A stretch of 15,032 nt of DNA from an uncultured Prevotella sp. (lineage in GTDB: Bacteria > Bacteroidota > Bacteroidia > Bacteroidales > Bacteroidaceae): the NCBI GenBank assembly GCA_900548745.1, contig URLQ01000064.1, forward strand, positions 1 to 15,032, read 5' to 3'. Position numbers and translations under genes: made by a program. Below are positions 6,027 through 13,539 of the stretch, one piece after another. Position 1 is the first letter of the stretch. Each line of letters begins with the position of its first letter. Below the pieces are notes generated by a model. The model saw only the letters and a list, made by a program, of their open reading frames with translations. It was not told the DNA's origin and did no database searches.

Positions 6027-6578
6027 TTATTTCTTGTATACCCCTCTCTTCGGAGTTTCTATGTTCTTTTGCTTGTCCTTTGCCGGAGCAGGGTAGTAGC
6101 CGTAATCATAATAGTGCCATCCGTCCCAGTCATAGTCGTCCCAGTTGCGTGATGCTGTTTTTACGAGTTCGAAATACACATTATTATATCCGTCATCAAT
6201 GTATCCCTCAAAGTATCTTCCGTTCAGACGATAATCCGTGATGTAATACGTCACACCCTCCTTGCGGGAGTATATCTGTATCTCACCGTTAACTACTCTC
6301 CAGTCTATATAGCTTGCATAATAGTCCCATGGCGCATTGCTGTAGTAGTCAATCCATCGTCCTGTGCCTTGAGCATACCGGTAAGGGTCTTGGTCAAACT
6401 GCAGCAAGGAATAGCTTGATTGGTAAACTCGTCCGTTATACGAACTCTGCATATACATATTTCCCTCCCATACGCCGTCGAGGGTATAGGCGATATCGTC
6501 ATCTTCATCACAACTTGTCATCGTGAAAGTTGTCATTGCCATCATCAGTATGGCTAATATGGTGTGAAGCTTTCTCAT
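6027..6578 (-). CDS. Small surface-type lipoprotein, lipocalin-like, unknown function
   Basis: This encodes 183 residues of unknown function. The N-terminus is a lipoprotein signal (hydrophobic 6-20, lipobox TMTSC) with lipidation expected at Cys23. Cys23 is followed by DEDDD. Acidic residues right after the lipid cysteine act as the lipoprotein export signal to the cell surface in Bacteroides and Capnocytophaga, so a surface location is inferred. The mature part begins LDGVWEGNMYM, a 'L-G-W-G' opening common in small lipocalin-like barrels, then alternates Tyr/Trp/Asp-rich strands. The C-terminal 40 residues are unusual: nearly every second residue in WDDYDWDGWHYYDYGYY is aromatic, ending in a Lys-rich tail. 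It has its own promoter and converges on rubrerythrin across a strong stem-loop. The lipocalin-like fold is a weak inference. Confidence 0.85.
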   Translation of the reverse strand: MRKLHTILAILMMAMTTFTMTSCDEDDDIAYTLDGVWEGNMYMQSSYNGRVYQSSYSLLQFDQDPYRYAQGTGRWIDYYSNAPWDYYASYIDWRVVNGEIQIYSRKEGVTYYITDYRLNGRYFEGYIDDGYNNVYFELVKTASRNWDDYDWDGWHYYDYGYYPAPAKDKQKNIETPKRGVYKK

Positions 6579-6630
6579 AATATTTACGTTTTAATTTGTT
6601 GATAGTCGGTATCTTTCTTATTCTCGTATG

Positions 6631-6662
6631 CAAAAATACGATGAAAAAGATTACTATCCAAA
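6631..6662 (-). promoter_or_regulatory. Promoter for the lipoprotein gene, with an overlapping palindrome
   Basis: Read on the minus strand, TTTG (6662-6659), 20 bases, then TATTTTTG (6638-6631) fits the Bacteroidetes promoter consensus, with transcription starting near 6624 and a leader of about 45 bases. The inverted repeat TCGTAT (6624-6629) / ATACGA (6636-6641) brackets the -7 box and the probable start site, where a repressor could bind. Confidence 0.7.
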
Positions 6663-6670
6663 GTAAATAC

Positions 6671-6729
6671 CATATTCTTTTTAGGAAAATCCCTAAATGT
6701 ATGTCGTATTCATACCTTCAAAGAATATG
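6671..6729. repeat. Nested inverted repeats in the divergent intergenic region
   Basis: CATATTCTTT (6671-6680) is exactly repeated in inverted form as AAAGAATATG (6720-6729). Inside lies a second dyad, TTTAGG (6680-6685) / CCTAAA (6692-6697). They sit just upstream of the lipoprotein promoter and about 130 bases before the promoter of the propeller gene. An operator is possible; the region (6579-6959) is otherwise AT-rich and nothing else was recognised. Confidence 0.4.
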
Positions 6730-6860
6730 AAGAGAGTAATATGTCGATTAATGTATAAAAGACGAATAAAATGAAACTTGATGTGTCCTTTATATACCAA
6801 ATGTCTTTCAATCTGAAATTAAAAACAGACGAAAAAGTGATATTTTTGAAGTTTATTTTC

Positions 6861-6889
6861 TTGTTTCTCGCAAATAATTATTACTTTTG
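6861..6889 (+). promoter_or_regulatory. Promoter for the beta-propeller gene
   Basis: TACTTTTG (6882-6889) matches the -7 consensus. A partial -33 box, TTG at 6861-6863, lies 18 bases before it. Transcription would begin about 6895, giving a leader of about 65 bases to the ATG at 6960. Confidence 0.6.
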
Positions 6890-6959
6890 CATGGTGTATT
6901 TATGTTATATGGCATCCTGATGAATGCTATTCGAATATTTATTTAAAAAAACTATAGAA

Positions 6960-8264
6960 ATGAAGAAAACTTTACTTTCAGTTGTTGCAATGCTTGCAAC
7001 AAGCGGTGCTGTGATGGCACAGAATGGTGTAACAGAAGTTCCAGATGCAGAAGGTCATCAGTACATGTGTACCGTAATATCTCCAAACGGTAGATATTTG
7101 GGTGGTTCAAATGGTGACGAAATGGGAGGATTCATTTATGATACTCAGAGCAAAAAGGTTGTAGACTACTCTGCTCCGGATGTAGATACAGATCTTCAGC
7201 TTAAGAGCATTAGCGACGAGGGTGTTGCTGTAGGTTGGAACGGTCCGGCTGCAATTTTCAATTTCGCAACAGCGGATTACACAACATACGGTCAGGATGG
7301 ACAGTATCTCTTTCAGGGTATCAGCCCGGATGGAACGCTGATAGCTGGTGCACGCTATGACAATGAAGACTCTTCAGAGGGACAGCCTTGCTTGTTCAAG
7401 GACGGCAAGCCGGTAGATCTGCCACAGCCTTCAAACAAGTTCCTTGGCGCATACAGTTATGGTGCTACTGCACTTTCTGTATCTAACGACTCTATAATCT
7501 CTGGATATTGGGTAGATGATATGGGTACACGTCCAGCTTTGTTGTGGGCTCCGGGCCGCGAAGCAGATACATATATGGCTTATCCATTCTCTCGTCCGTA
7601 TTTCGCTGCAACCATGGATTCAACAAATCCTTATACTATCTTTAGTTGCGACCAGACCGTAATGAGTCCTAACGGAAAATACATTGTAGTAAACTTCGAG
7701 AAGTATACAGGTGAATGGGAGTCTTCATTAGGCGTAGCACGCTATAATACAGCAAACGACTCTTTGGAGATATTTACTTGCAATCCGGAAGACGAGATGT
7801 TTGCAGAGGTAGGAACTGATATAATGGGTTGTGCCGTTTCTGACGAAGGTACAATCGTAGGTATCTATGGTGGCATGTATGGTCCACGTTGCGGCTTCAT
7901 GTGGAAGAAGGGTGATGATAAGATCAAGTCTTTGGCTGCTGAGTTTCCTAAGGCAACACTCCTTGCTGACTATGATGCAGGTGGATTCAACACTCCTGCA
8001 GGAATCTCTGCCGACGGCCGTTATATCGCAGGTTTCGCTTATAAAGAGGGTGAGACAGAAGATGATGGCGGTTATGTTTCATGGGTATTCGACACTCAGT
8101 ATGACGATGCTTCAGGTGTAGAGTCTGCACCGGCTGCTGACGCAAAGAAGGTTGTTGCCCGTTTCACTGCTGACGGCAAGAGACTCAAGGCTGATGCAAA
8201 GGCTCGTGGCTTCAACATGATGCTCATGAAGAACGGAAAGACTATCAAGTCTTTCAACAAGTAA
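6960..8264 (+). CDS. Secreted seven-repeat beta-propeller-like protein, unknown function
   Basis: Starting at 6960 gives 434 residues with a signal peptide at the very N-terminus (MKKTLLSVVAMLATSG..., cleavage before Gln21). An earlier in-frame ATG at 6924 would add twelve residues in front of it and is less likely. The body holds seven copies of a loose repeat of the form S-x-D/N-G-x-x-I/V-x-G: VISPNGRYLGGS (39-50), ISDEGVAVGW (84), ISPDGTLIAGA (121), LSVSNDSIISGYW (172), MSPNGKYIVVN (235), VSDEGTIVGIYG (293) and ISADGRYIAGFA (349). This pattern resembles HAF-type and other propeller blades, so a seven-bladed propeller is inferred. The last 40 residues (FTADGKRLKA ... MMLMKNGKTIKSFNK) recall short C-terminal sorting tails of Bacteroidetes secreted proteins. 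No enzyme motif was found. It stands alone, with promoter and terminator. Confidence 0.85.
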   Translation: MKKTLLSVVAMLATSGAVMAQNGVTEVPDAEGHQYMCTVISPNGRYLGGSNGDEMGGFIYDTQSKKVVDYSAPDVDTDLQLKSISDEGVAVGWNGPAAIFNFATADYTTYGQDGQYLFQGISPDGTLIAGARYDNEDSSEGQPCLFKDGKPVDLPQPSNKFLGAYSYGATALSVSNDSIISGYWVDDMGTRPALLWAPGREADTYMAYPFSRPYFAATMDSTNPYTIFSCDQTVMSPNGKYIVVNFEKYTGEWESSLGVARYNTANDSLEIFTCNPEDEMFAEVGTDIMGCAVSDEGTIVGIYGGMYGPRCGFMWKKGDDKIKSLAAEFPKATLLADYDAGGFNTPAGISADGRYIAGFAYKEGETEDDGGYVSWVFDTQYDDASGVESAPAADAKKVVARFTADGKRLKADAKARGFNMMLMKNGKTIKSFNK

Positions 8265-8300
8265 GACAAATATGGCAGCTTGGCTGTCATTGATACAATA

Positions 8301-8331
8301 GGGGTGGACTCATGGTAGGTCCATCCCTTTT
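8301..8331 (+). terminator. Intrinsic terminator after the propeller gene
   Basis: GGGGTGGAC (8301-8309) pairs with GTCCATCCC (8319-8327), nine pairs with one G-U, with a 9-base loop and TTTTCTGTGT after it. It lies in the 77 bases between this gene and the convergent helicase gene. Confidence 0.75.
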
Positions 8332-8341
8332 CTGTGTGATA

Positions 8342-10276
8342 CTATTCGCCGTTGCTGATTTGCATGACGTATTCATACAGCTTCTTGTAGAACAGGGTGT
8401 GCGACAGCGTTTCGGCATTGCCCATTATGATGAGCTTCATCCTTGCCCTCGTTATGGCAACGTTCATTCGCCGCAGATCGCTGAGAAAGCCTATCTGTCC
8501 CTCATTGTTGGAGCGTACAAGAGATATGATAATGATGTCGCGCTCCTGACCTTGGAATCCGTCAACGGTGTTTACTGATATCAGCTTGCGGTAAGGACGG
8601 AAAAACTCCTTCTTCTTTATCTGCTGTCTCAAGTACTGTACCTGTGCCCTGTATGGGGATATTATGCCCACATCAATGCTCTCGTCGAGGATTCTCTGCT
8701 TGCCTGTTTTCTCGAAATATTCCTGAAGCTTCTCCAGTGTGAGTGCAGCCTCTTTCTTGTTTATCCTGCCGAAGCTTTCGCCAACGAACTGTTCGTAGGC
8801 TTCAGTGCCAGAGGTGTCTATCCACATCATCGGCAGGTCGTAGTCGAGAATACCGCGATGGCAGACCTCCGGAGCAGCGATGACCTTGCCGTCGTAGAAC
8901 CAGTCGCTTGAGAACTGCATTATTTTCTCGTTCATCCTATACTGCACTGTCAGTAGGGTTACGACCTCAGGCTTGTTCTCAACAATCCTCTCCATAAGCG
9001 TCTTTGCCAGTCCTCCGCGCATGGCTTCAATACTTTTCACTGTTGGCGGCAGCTGACAATGGTCACCGGCAAATACAACCCTTGTGGTTCGTTTCATCGG
9101 AATCCAGCAGGCAGCCTCAAGAGCTTGTGCCGCCTCGTCGATGAAGAGAGTAGTGAACTTCTGTCCCGACATCACCCTGTTGGCACTGCCCACAAGGGTA
9201 CTTGCAATGACCCTTGCCTCACCGAATAGTTGAGCATTGATGCGGCATTCTATCTCCGTGGCACGACTCTTCAATCGGTCCAGCTTCTGATGCCAGTTGT
9301 CTGACGCTCCTCTCTTCCTGTTGCTGCGCATCTCCCGTATCGCCTTTCTTATGCTCCAAAGCTCAGGGTAGTCGGGATGCGACTCAAACTTCCTCTCGTA
9401 TGTAAACGACAGCATCTTGTCGTTAACCCTTGTCGGATTGCCTATGCGCAACACCGGCACGCCACGGTCTACGAGTTTCTCGCTTATCCAGTCTACCGCC
9501 ATATTGCTCTGTGCGCAGACCATCACCTGGCTTTCTCTCTTCAGCGTTTCGTAGATGGCTTCAACGAGCGTGGTAGTCTTTCCCGTTCCTGGCGGACCAT
9601 GCACAACAGCCACGTCCTTTGCCCTTAACACGTTGTTCACAGCAAGCTCCTGAGTGCTGTTGAGCCACGGGAAGCGTATTGTGTCGAAAGAGAAAGTCTG
9701 TGCTTTCTGTTTTGAATAGAAGAGGTCTCTTAAGTAAGCCAACCTGTTTCCCTTGGCTCTGATGGCACGGTCGAGAGCCTCAAACATCAGCTTATAGCTT
9801 GTCTCGTCGAAGAACAGCTGAATGCTGATGCCGTCAGTATTCTGCAGCATCGTGGCAGTACCTGTCTTGTCGGGTATGGTAACAACCATGCGGTCGGCGT
9901 CGGCATAACTCACCATGCCGGTGGTGATTACGTCAAAGCCTTTGTGTTTGTCGGTCTTTGATGTGGCGGAGTCAAGCCTGTCATCCTGTTCCACCTTGAA
10001 GAAACAGACAGGTTTCCCGAATTCAAAATTGTGTTCAATGTCCTCATCGCTTGTCCTGTACACTTCTATTGCCAGCTGGTTCAGGGAGTTATAATAGCTC
10101 CTTCCAATGCGGACAGGATGCCAAGCGTCACCACGTTTGATGCGCCTCTCCAGTCCTATCGCCTGCATCTGCCGCTTGAAGTTCTCCTTCTCCTCGTTGT
10201 ATTCCGTCTCGAGCAGTGCCTTCTGCTTAAGCAGCGTATACACTGTAGAAGAGATATTCGTATTGTTTTTATCCAC
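8342..10276 (-). CDS. UPF1/IGHMBP2-type superfamily 1 helicase
   Basis: This is a predicted ATP-dependent DNA or RNA helicase of the SF1B UPF1-like group (COG1112 type); its substrate is unknown. Numbering from a GTG start at 10276 (644 residues): an N-terminal region with a beta-barrel-like segment (about 50-170), Walker A GPPGTGKTT at 227-235, Walker B DEAAQA at 380-385, GDHCQLPPTV (motif III), QYRMNEKI (motif IV, from 445), VDGFQGQE (571-578, motif V) and NVAITRAR (about 605-612, motif VI with its Arg finger). All motifs are intact and length is usual. An ATG at 10327 would add 17 residues (MTYHIFLLFL...), but the best -7 box on this strand lies at 10305-10298, inside that extension, so the GTG is preferred. 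It diverges from the hydrolase gene and is not obviously in an operon. Confidence 0.92.
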   Translation of the reverse strand: MDKNNTNISSTVYTLLKQKALLETEYNEEKENFKRQMQAIGLERRIKRGDAWHPVRIGRSYYNSLNQLAIEVYRTSDEDIEHNFEFGKPVCFFKVEQDDRLDSATSKTDKHKGFDVITTGMVSYADADRMVVTIPDKTGTATMLQNTDGISIQLFFDETSYKLMFEALDRAIRAKGNRLAYLRDLFYSKQKAQTFSFDTIRFPWLNSTQELAVNNVLRAKDVAVVHGPPGTGKTTTLVEAIYETLKRESQVMVCAQSNMAVDWISEKLVDRGVPVLRIGNPTRVNDKMLSFTYERKFESHPDYPELWSIRKAIREMRSNRKRGASDNWHQKLDRLKSRATEIECRINAQLFGEARVIASTLVGSANRVMSGQKFTTLFIDEAAQALEAACWIPMKRTTRVVFAGDHCQLPPTVKSIEAMRGGLAKTLMERIVENKPEVVTLLTVQYRMNEKIMQFSSDWFYDGKVIAAPEVCHRGILDYDLPMMWIDTSGTEAYEQFVGESFGRINKKEAALTLEKLQEYFEKTGKQRILDESIDVGIISPYRAQVQYLRQQIKKKEFFRPYRKLISVNTVDGFQGQERDIIIISLVRSNNEGQIGFLSDLRRMNVAITRARMKLIIMGNAETLSHTLFYKKLYEYVMQISNGE

Positions 10277-10297
10277 GTTATCTATTCTTTGTTTCTG

Positions 10298-10305
10298 CAA
10301 AAATA
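10298..10305 (-). promoter_or_regulatory. Probable -7 box for the helicase gene
   Basis: On the minus strand TATTTTTG matches the -7 consensus; the -33 region has only an approximate match (TTTATG near 10325-10330). Transcription would start near 10291, leaving about 15 bases before the GTG at 10276. Confidence 0.45.
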
Positions 10306-10337
10306 GCAAAAAAATATGGTATGTCATAAATTAGATG

Positions 10338-10345
10338 TATTTTTG
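10338..10345 (+). promoter_or_regulatory. Probable -7 box for the hydrolase-fusion gene
   Basis: TATTTTTG matches the -7 consensus; no clear TTTG lies 19-21 bases upstream. Transcription near 10350-10352 would leave a short leader before the ATG at 10369. The helicase -7 box is only 32 bases away on the other strand, so the two promoters overlap back to back and may compete. Confidence 0.5.
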
Positions 10346-10368
10346 CAAACTCAGAAAATAATGTGAAT

Positions 10369-11385
10369 ATGGAAAAGGAGAATAAGTATGTGTTGCAGTA
10401 TCCTTCTCTCATGAAGGGTAAAAAGATAATGTATGTGCATGGTTTCATGTCGTCAGCGCAGTCAGGCACGGTGGCACGTATCCGGGAGATGCTTCCTTCT
10501 GCGGATGTACTGGCTTACGACCTGCCGCTCCATCCGGAGGAGGCGATGGCTCTTTTGCGTGAAAAGTGCAAGGAGCAGAATCCGGATCTCATAATAGGAA
10601 CATCCATGGGCGGCATGTATACCGAGATGCTTTATGGCTATGACCGTATATTGGTCAATCCGGCATTCCTCATGGGTGACACAATGACAAAGCATGGCAT
10701 GCTGGGAAAGCAGACCTTCCAGAACCCTCGTGAAGACGGCGTTCAGGACGTCATCGTGACGAAGAGCCTTGTTGAGGAGTATAAGGAGATAACCCGACAG
10801 TGCTTTTCTGCTGTCAACGAAGAGGAGCAGAAGCGTGTGTTCGGACTGTTTGGCGATGCCGATACGTTTGTAGCTGCTGAGACGTGTGGTGTCTTTGCGG
10901 AGCATTATCGTCAGGTAATCAGCTTTCATGGTGAGCATAGGCTTATAGACAAGTCGCTGATACATTCTGTAATCCCCGTGGTTCGCTGGATAGACGACCG
11001 TCAGGAGGGCAGAGAGCGCCCCGTAGTGTATGTCAGCATCGATGCCCTTCGCGATGCCAATGGCAATCAGAGAGGTAGTGCGATGAAGGGTTTCCGTCTG
11101 CTGTTGGAAAACTATGCCATGTATGTCGTTGCCCCGGCTCCCACGAATAATTCTTCTTATATTACTGATGTGCAGCAGTGGGTGCAGGATGTTGTCAACG
11201 TTCCGGCATGGCAGCGTGTGGTATTTACCAATCAGGAGAACCTTCTGTATGGTGATTATCTGATAGCTCCACAGGCGGAGTGCGACTCTTCTGACTTCAT
11301 GAGCACTACTATTCCACTTGGCTCTGACACGTTCAAGACGTGGGACGAGATAATAGAGTTCTTCAGCAGACTGGGCGGACAATAG
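10369..11385 (+). CDS. YqiA-like alpha/beta hydrolase fused to a degenerate 5'-nucleotidase (HAD) domain
   Basis: This encodes 338 residues in two parts; an in-frame GTG at 10363 would add two residues. Residues 18-210 are a small alpha/beta hydrolase like the esterase YqiA/YcfP: the oxyanion-loop motif YVHGF (22-26), nucleophile Ser79 in GTSMGG, acid Asp163 or Asp165 in FGDADTFV, and His190 in GEHRL. Residues 217-335 resemble the deoxyribonucleotidase (NT5C) type of HAD phosphatase: VVYVSIDALRD, MYVVAPAPTN, then WQRVVFTNQENLLYGDYLI and a closing TFKTWDEIIEFF. However, the DMDG nucleophile motif reads SIDA, the LIDDR metal-binding motif reads LIAPQ, and the cap between motifs I and II is missing. 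This half is therefore probably not a phosphatase and may bind a ligand or partner. The esterase substrate is unknown. The gene ends one base from the convergent next gene. Confidence 0.85.
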   Translation: MEKENKYVLQYPSLMKGKKIMYVHGFMSSAQSGTVARIREMLPSADVLAYDLPLHPEEAMALLREKCKEQNPDLIIGTSMGGMYTEMLYGYDRILVNPAFLMGDTMTKHGMLGKQTFQNPREDGVQDVIVTKSLVEEYKEITRQCFSAVNEEEQKRVFGLFGDADTFVAAETCGVFAEHYRQVISFHGEHRLIDKSLIHSVIPVVRWIDDRQEGRERPVVYVSIDALRDANGNQRGSAMKGFRLLLENYAMYVVAPAPTNNSSYITDVQQWVQDVVNVPAWQRVVFTNQENLLYGDYLIAPQAECDSSDFMSTTIPLGSDTFKTWDEIIEFFSRLGGQ

Positions 11386-11386
11386 A

Positions 11387-13396
11387 CTAAAACAGCCATC
11401 GCAGCTGCAACTGTATGTCGGTCATTGACGACTGGTCAATCTGCTGTAGTGCCGTACCGATGGTATTTCTGTCGAAATAGTTGGTGGTGGCTGCTTTGGC
11501 AGTAAGCCTTACATTCTTTATTATGTCGGAACTAAGCAGCAGTGCATACCTTATGCCCTCGCCATAGAATGAGGGAAATGAGAAATTGTATGTCATGCCT
11601 CGCTCATAACTGTATATGCGGCTGTTGTAGTCTTGGGTATGGAAATAGCCGATGTTGGCATATAGTTTAAGTCTGCTTATCGCCGTGCACCCTCCGCTTA
11701 TCGTTGCCATATATCCGAAACTGTTGTCTTTGTATTTCATGTATGTTGCGTCAGCCTGTGCCTTGACGCTCCATGTGGGGGCGGTGTATGTGGCGGATAA
11801 GCGACCTCGGTGTGTGGTCTGGTATATAAGAGCTGTCTTCTCGGCGTTGTCTTTCTCGCGCATCTTGAGTCGGTATTTGGTAGAAAAAGTCCAGTTGTCC
11901 GTGGCATAGTCTATAGACAGCATGTTGTCGAAAGAGCGAGACTCAGCCTTTGTCTGGTATTTTGCCCAAGGGAAATATGCGATGTCAGTATAGTACCTTA
12001 TTGATACGGCACGCTTGGGCTGCCAGTTGATGCCTAAGTATACTCCGCTTTCGTTCTGCACGCTGCCTCCCTCGCTGAAGCTTTGCGAGAAGAGGGAGTA
12101 GTATTTGTATGAGTAGAAGCGTTGCAGTGCCATTATGCTGACGTTTGATTTTATTCTGTAGTTGAGGGTGTTTATGGTAGCCCATGCCTGGCAGTCGCCG
12201 GTTGCCGTCTCGCCATGGAAGGAGAAGCGTCCGTTTCTGTATCCATAGTCTGCACTGAAGTTATAGAATCGTTCTCCTGCGGCATAGTATTTTCTGTATA
12301 TGGATGATGTGTTTGGTTTCAGCGGTCGGTCCAGTGAGGCATAGTATCCCGATAATCCGAGGCTAAAGCCGTTGCGGGAATAGTTTATGTTTCCTCCTGA
12401 AACGAATTGTGAAGCATTGTTTTTCTTTGCCATTTCCGTCTTCGTGCGGTGGTAGCCTGATTTTAGTATTGTACTGATGCTTTCCCCGTCTTTGCTCAGA
12501 GTGGCGTCAAAGTCCTTGTATGATACGAATGCCGTGAGGTCGATATACGGGGAAATACTTACGGTTGCCGCTGCTCCCTGCATGTAGTTATATCCCGAGC
12601 GTGAGGAATGAGGGCGTATATTGCTGCCCTGTCTGTTTATGGAAGTAAGGCTCATTGACTTTCCGAACGACAGGTCGTTGTTCATTATCAGTCCCATACC
12701 CATGCGTATTCTGTATCTGCCTGCGGTGAAGGATTTCAGAATGCCGAGTTTCTTTATGGAGAGGTAGAAGGAATAGAAGTCATAGCCGAGAGAGTTTTTG
12801 TTGGAGAAGAATGGTTCTCCAGCGTCCTGTGCGCCAACGAGTCCGATGCGCAGATATTCGCCGTAGGTGTGTTCATATCTTATGTTGTGCTTGTATTTAT
12901 AGCCCAAGTATCCGTTTTTGTCACCTTTTCTATCGTACAGAGGGATATTTCCTGTGGCAAGCAGTTCGTTCTTTCCGTATCTGAGAATGTTTTTAAGAGT
13001 AGGGAAACCTTTCTTCTCCGTGTCCTTTATGGTTATGAAGTAGGAGAGGAGTTGTCGTTTCTGTGCGCTCAATGAGCGTATCATGGTAAGTTCCGCAGGT
13101 GTCTTTATGTCTCCGTTGCGGTAAATATATTCGAGGATGTCTGCAATCTCGCTGTCAGAGAGGAATGGAATCCTTTCCAGATCTTCTTTCGTTGCGGAGT
13201 TGATGTCTACGGGATTATTCTCCAGTTCATGCAGAGCGTCGTACATATCCTCCCATTCCATAGCTTCTTCATCATTGTCGTCCATCATGTTGCCGATAAT
13301 GTTTTCCCAGGGATGTGGCGTTTGACTATTGGTCGTTTGCGCCCAGATGGATACATTGCAGGTTATGAGTATGATGATTATATAATATTTTCTCAT
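11387..13396 (-). CDS. Predicted outer-membrane barrel with a ComEA-like helix-hairpin-helix region
   Basis: This encodes 669 residues with a signal peptide at 1-19 (ending IWA before Gln20). An acidic linker (DDNDEEAMEWEDM, about 39-51) leads to a ComEA-like double helix-hairpin-helix block: NPVDINSATKEDLERIPFL (61-79) with DSEIADILEYI, and IKTPAELTMIRSLS (97-110). The first part matches the ComEA opening 'vDiNtAt.eeL..lp', but the hairpin glycines (GIG) that contact the DNA backbone in ComEA are replaced by FLS and SLS. From about residue 160 to the end come many alternating aromatic strands and a terminal Phe (LQLRWLF), as in outer-membrane barrels. Similar proteins recur in Bacteroidetes as 'helix-hairpin-helix domain' proteins of unknown role (from general knowledge). 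DNA uptake is suggested by the ComEA likeness but is unproven. It runs convergent to the hydrolase gene, with one base between stops. Confidence 0.85.
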   Translation of the reverse strand: MRKYYIIIILITCNVSIWAQTTNSQTPHPWENIIGNMMDDNDEEAMEWEDMYDALHELENNPVDINSATKEDLERIPFLSDSEIADILEYIYRNGDIKTPAELTMIRSLSAQKRQLLSYFITIKDTEKKGFPTLKNILRYGKNELLATGNIPLYDRKGDKNGYLGYKYKHNIRYEHTYGEYLRIGLVGAQDAGEPFFSNKNSLGYDFYSFYLSIKKLGILKSFTAGRYRIRMGMGLIMNNDLSFGKSMSLTSINRQGSNIRPHSSRSGYNYMQGAAATVSISPYIDLTAFVSYKDFDATLSKDGESISTILKSGYHRTKTEMAKKNNASQFVSGGNINYSRNGFSLGLSGYYASLDRPLKPNTSSIYRKYYAAGERFYNFSADYGYRNGRFSFHGETATGDCQAWATINTLNYRIKSNVSIMALQRFYSYKYYSLFSQSFSEGGSVQNESGVYLGINWQPKRAVSIRYYTDIAYFPWAKYQTKAESRSFDNMLSIDYATDNWTFSTKYRLKMREKDNAEKTALIYQTTHRGRLSATYTAPTWSVKAQADATYMKYKDNSFGYMATISGGCTAISRLKLYANIGYFHTQDYNSRIYSYERGMTYNFSFPSFYGEGIRYALLLSSDIIKNVRLTAKAATTNYFDRNTIGTALQQIDQSSMTDIQLQLRWLF

Positions 13397-13424
13397 GTTG
13401 TATTGTTAAGTGTTTTTTCCGGAT

Positions 13425-13433
13425 GTAAAGATA
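13425..13433 (-). promoter_or_regulatory. Weak -7-like box before the barrel/HhH gene
   Basis: On the minus strand TATCTTTAC differs from TAnnTTTG only in its last consensus base, and sits about 30 bases before the start codon; the -33 region has no good match. The surrounding intergenic stretch (13434-13550) holds only a 6-bp stem TTCTCA (13513-13518) / TGAGAA (13528-13533) of doubtful meaning. Confidence 0.3.
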
Positions 13434-13539
13434 GTAATAATAGATGATATATAGAAGTGGTCATCTGGTTTATTGTGTTATATTGAATAATATAAGTCGA
13501 TTCTCTGTGTTTTTCTCATGCATTTGCTGAGAATTATTG

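Noticed and set aside
5963..6241. 92-codon plus-strand frame after rubrerythrin
   Set aside because: It starts inside a strong stem-loop and runs antisense through the lipoprotein gene, which has a lipobox and its own promoter.
10462..11382. 306-codon open frame on the minus strand opposite the hydrolase-fusion gene
   Set aside because: It is fully antisense to a gene with clear hydrolase motifs, its product (many Arg, His, Leu, Tyr) shows no family likeness, and no promoter precedes it.
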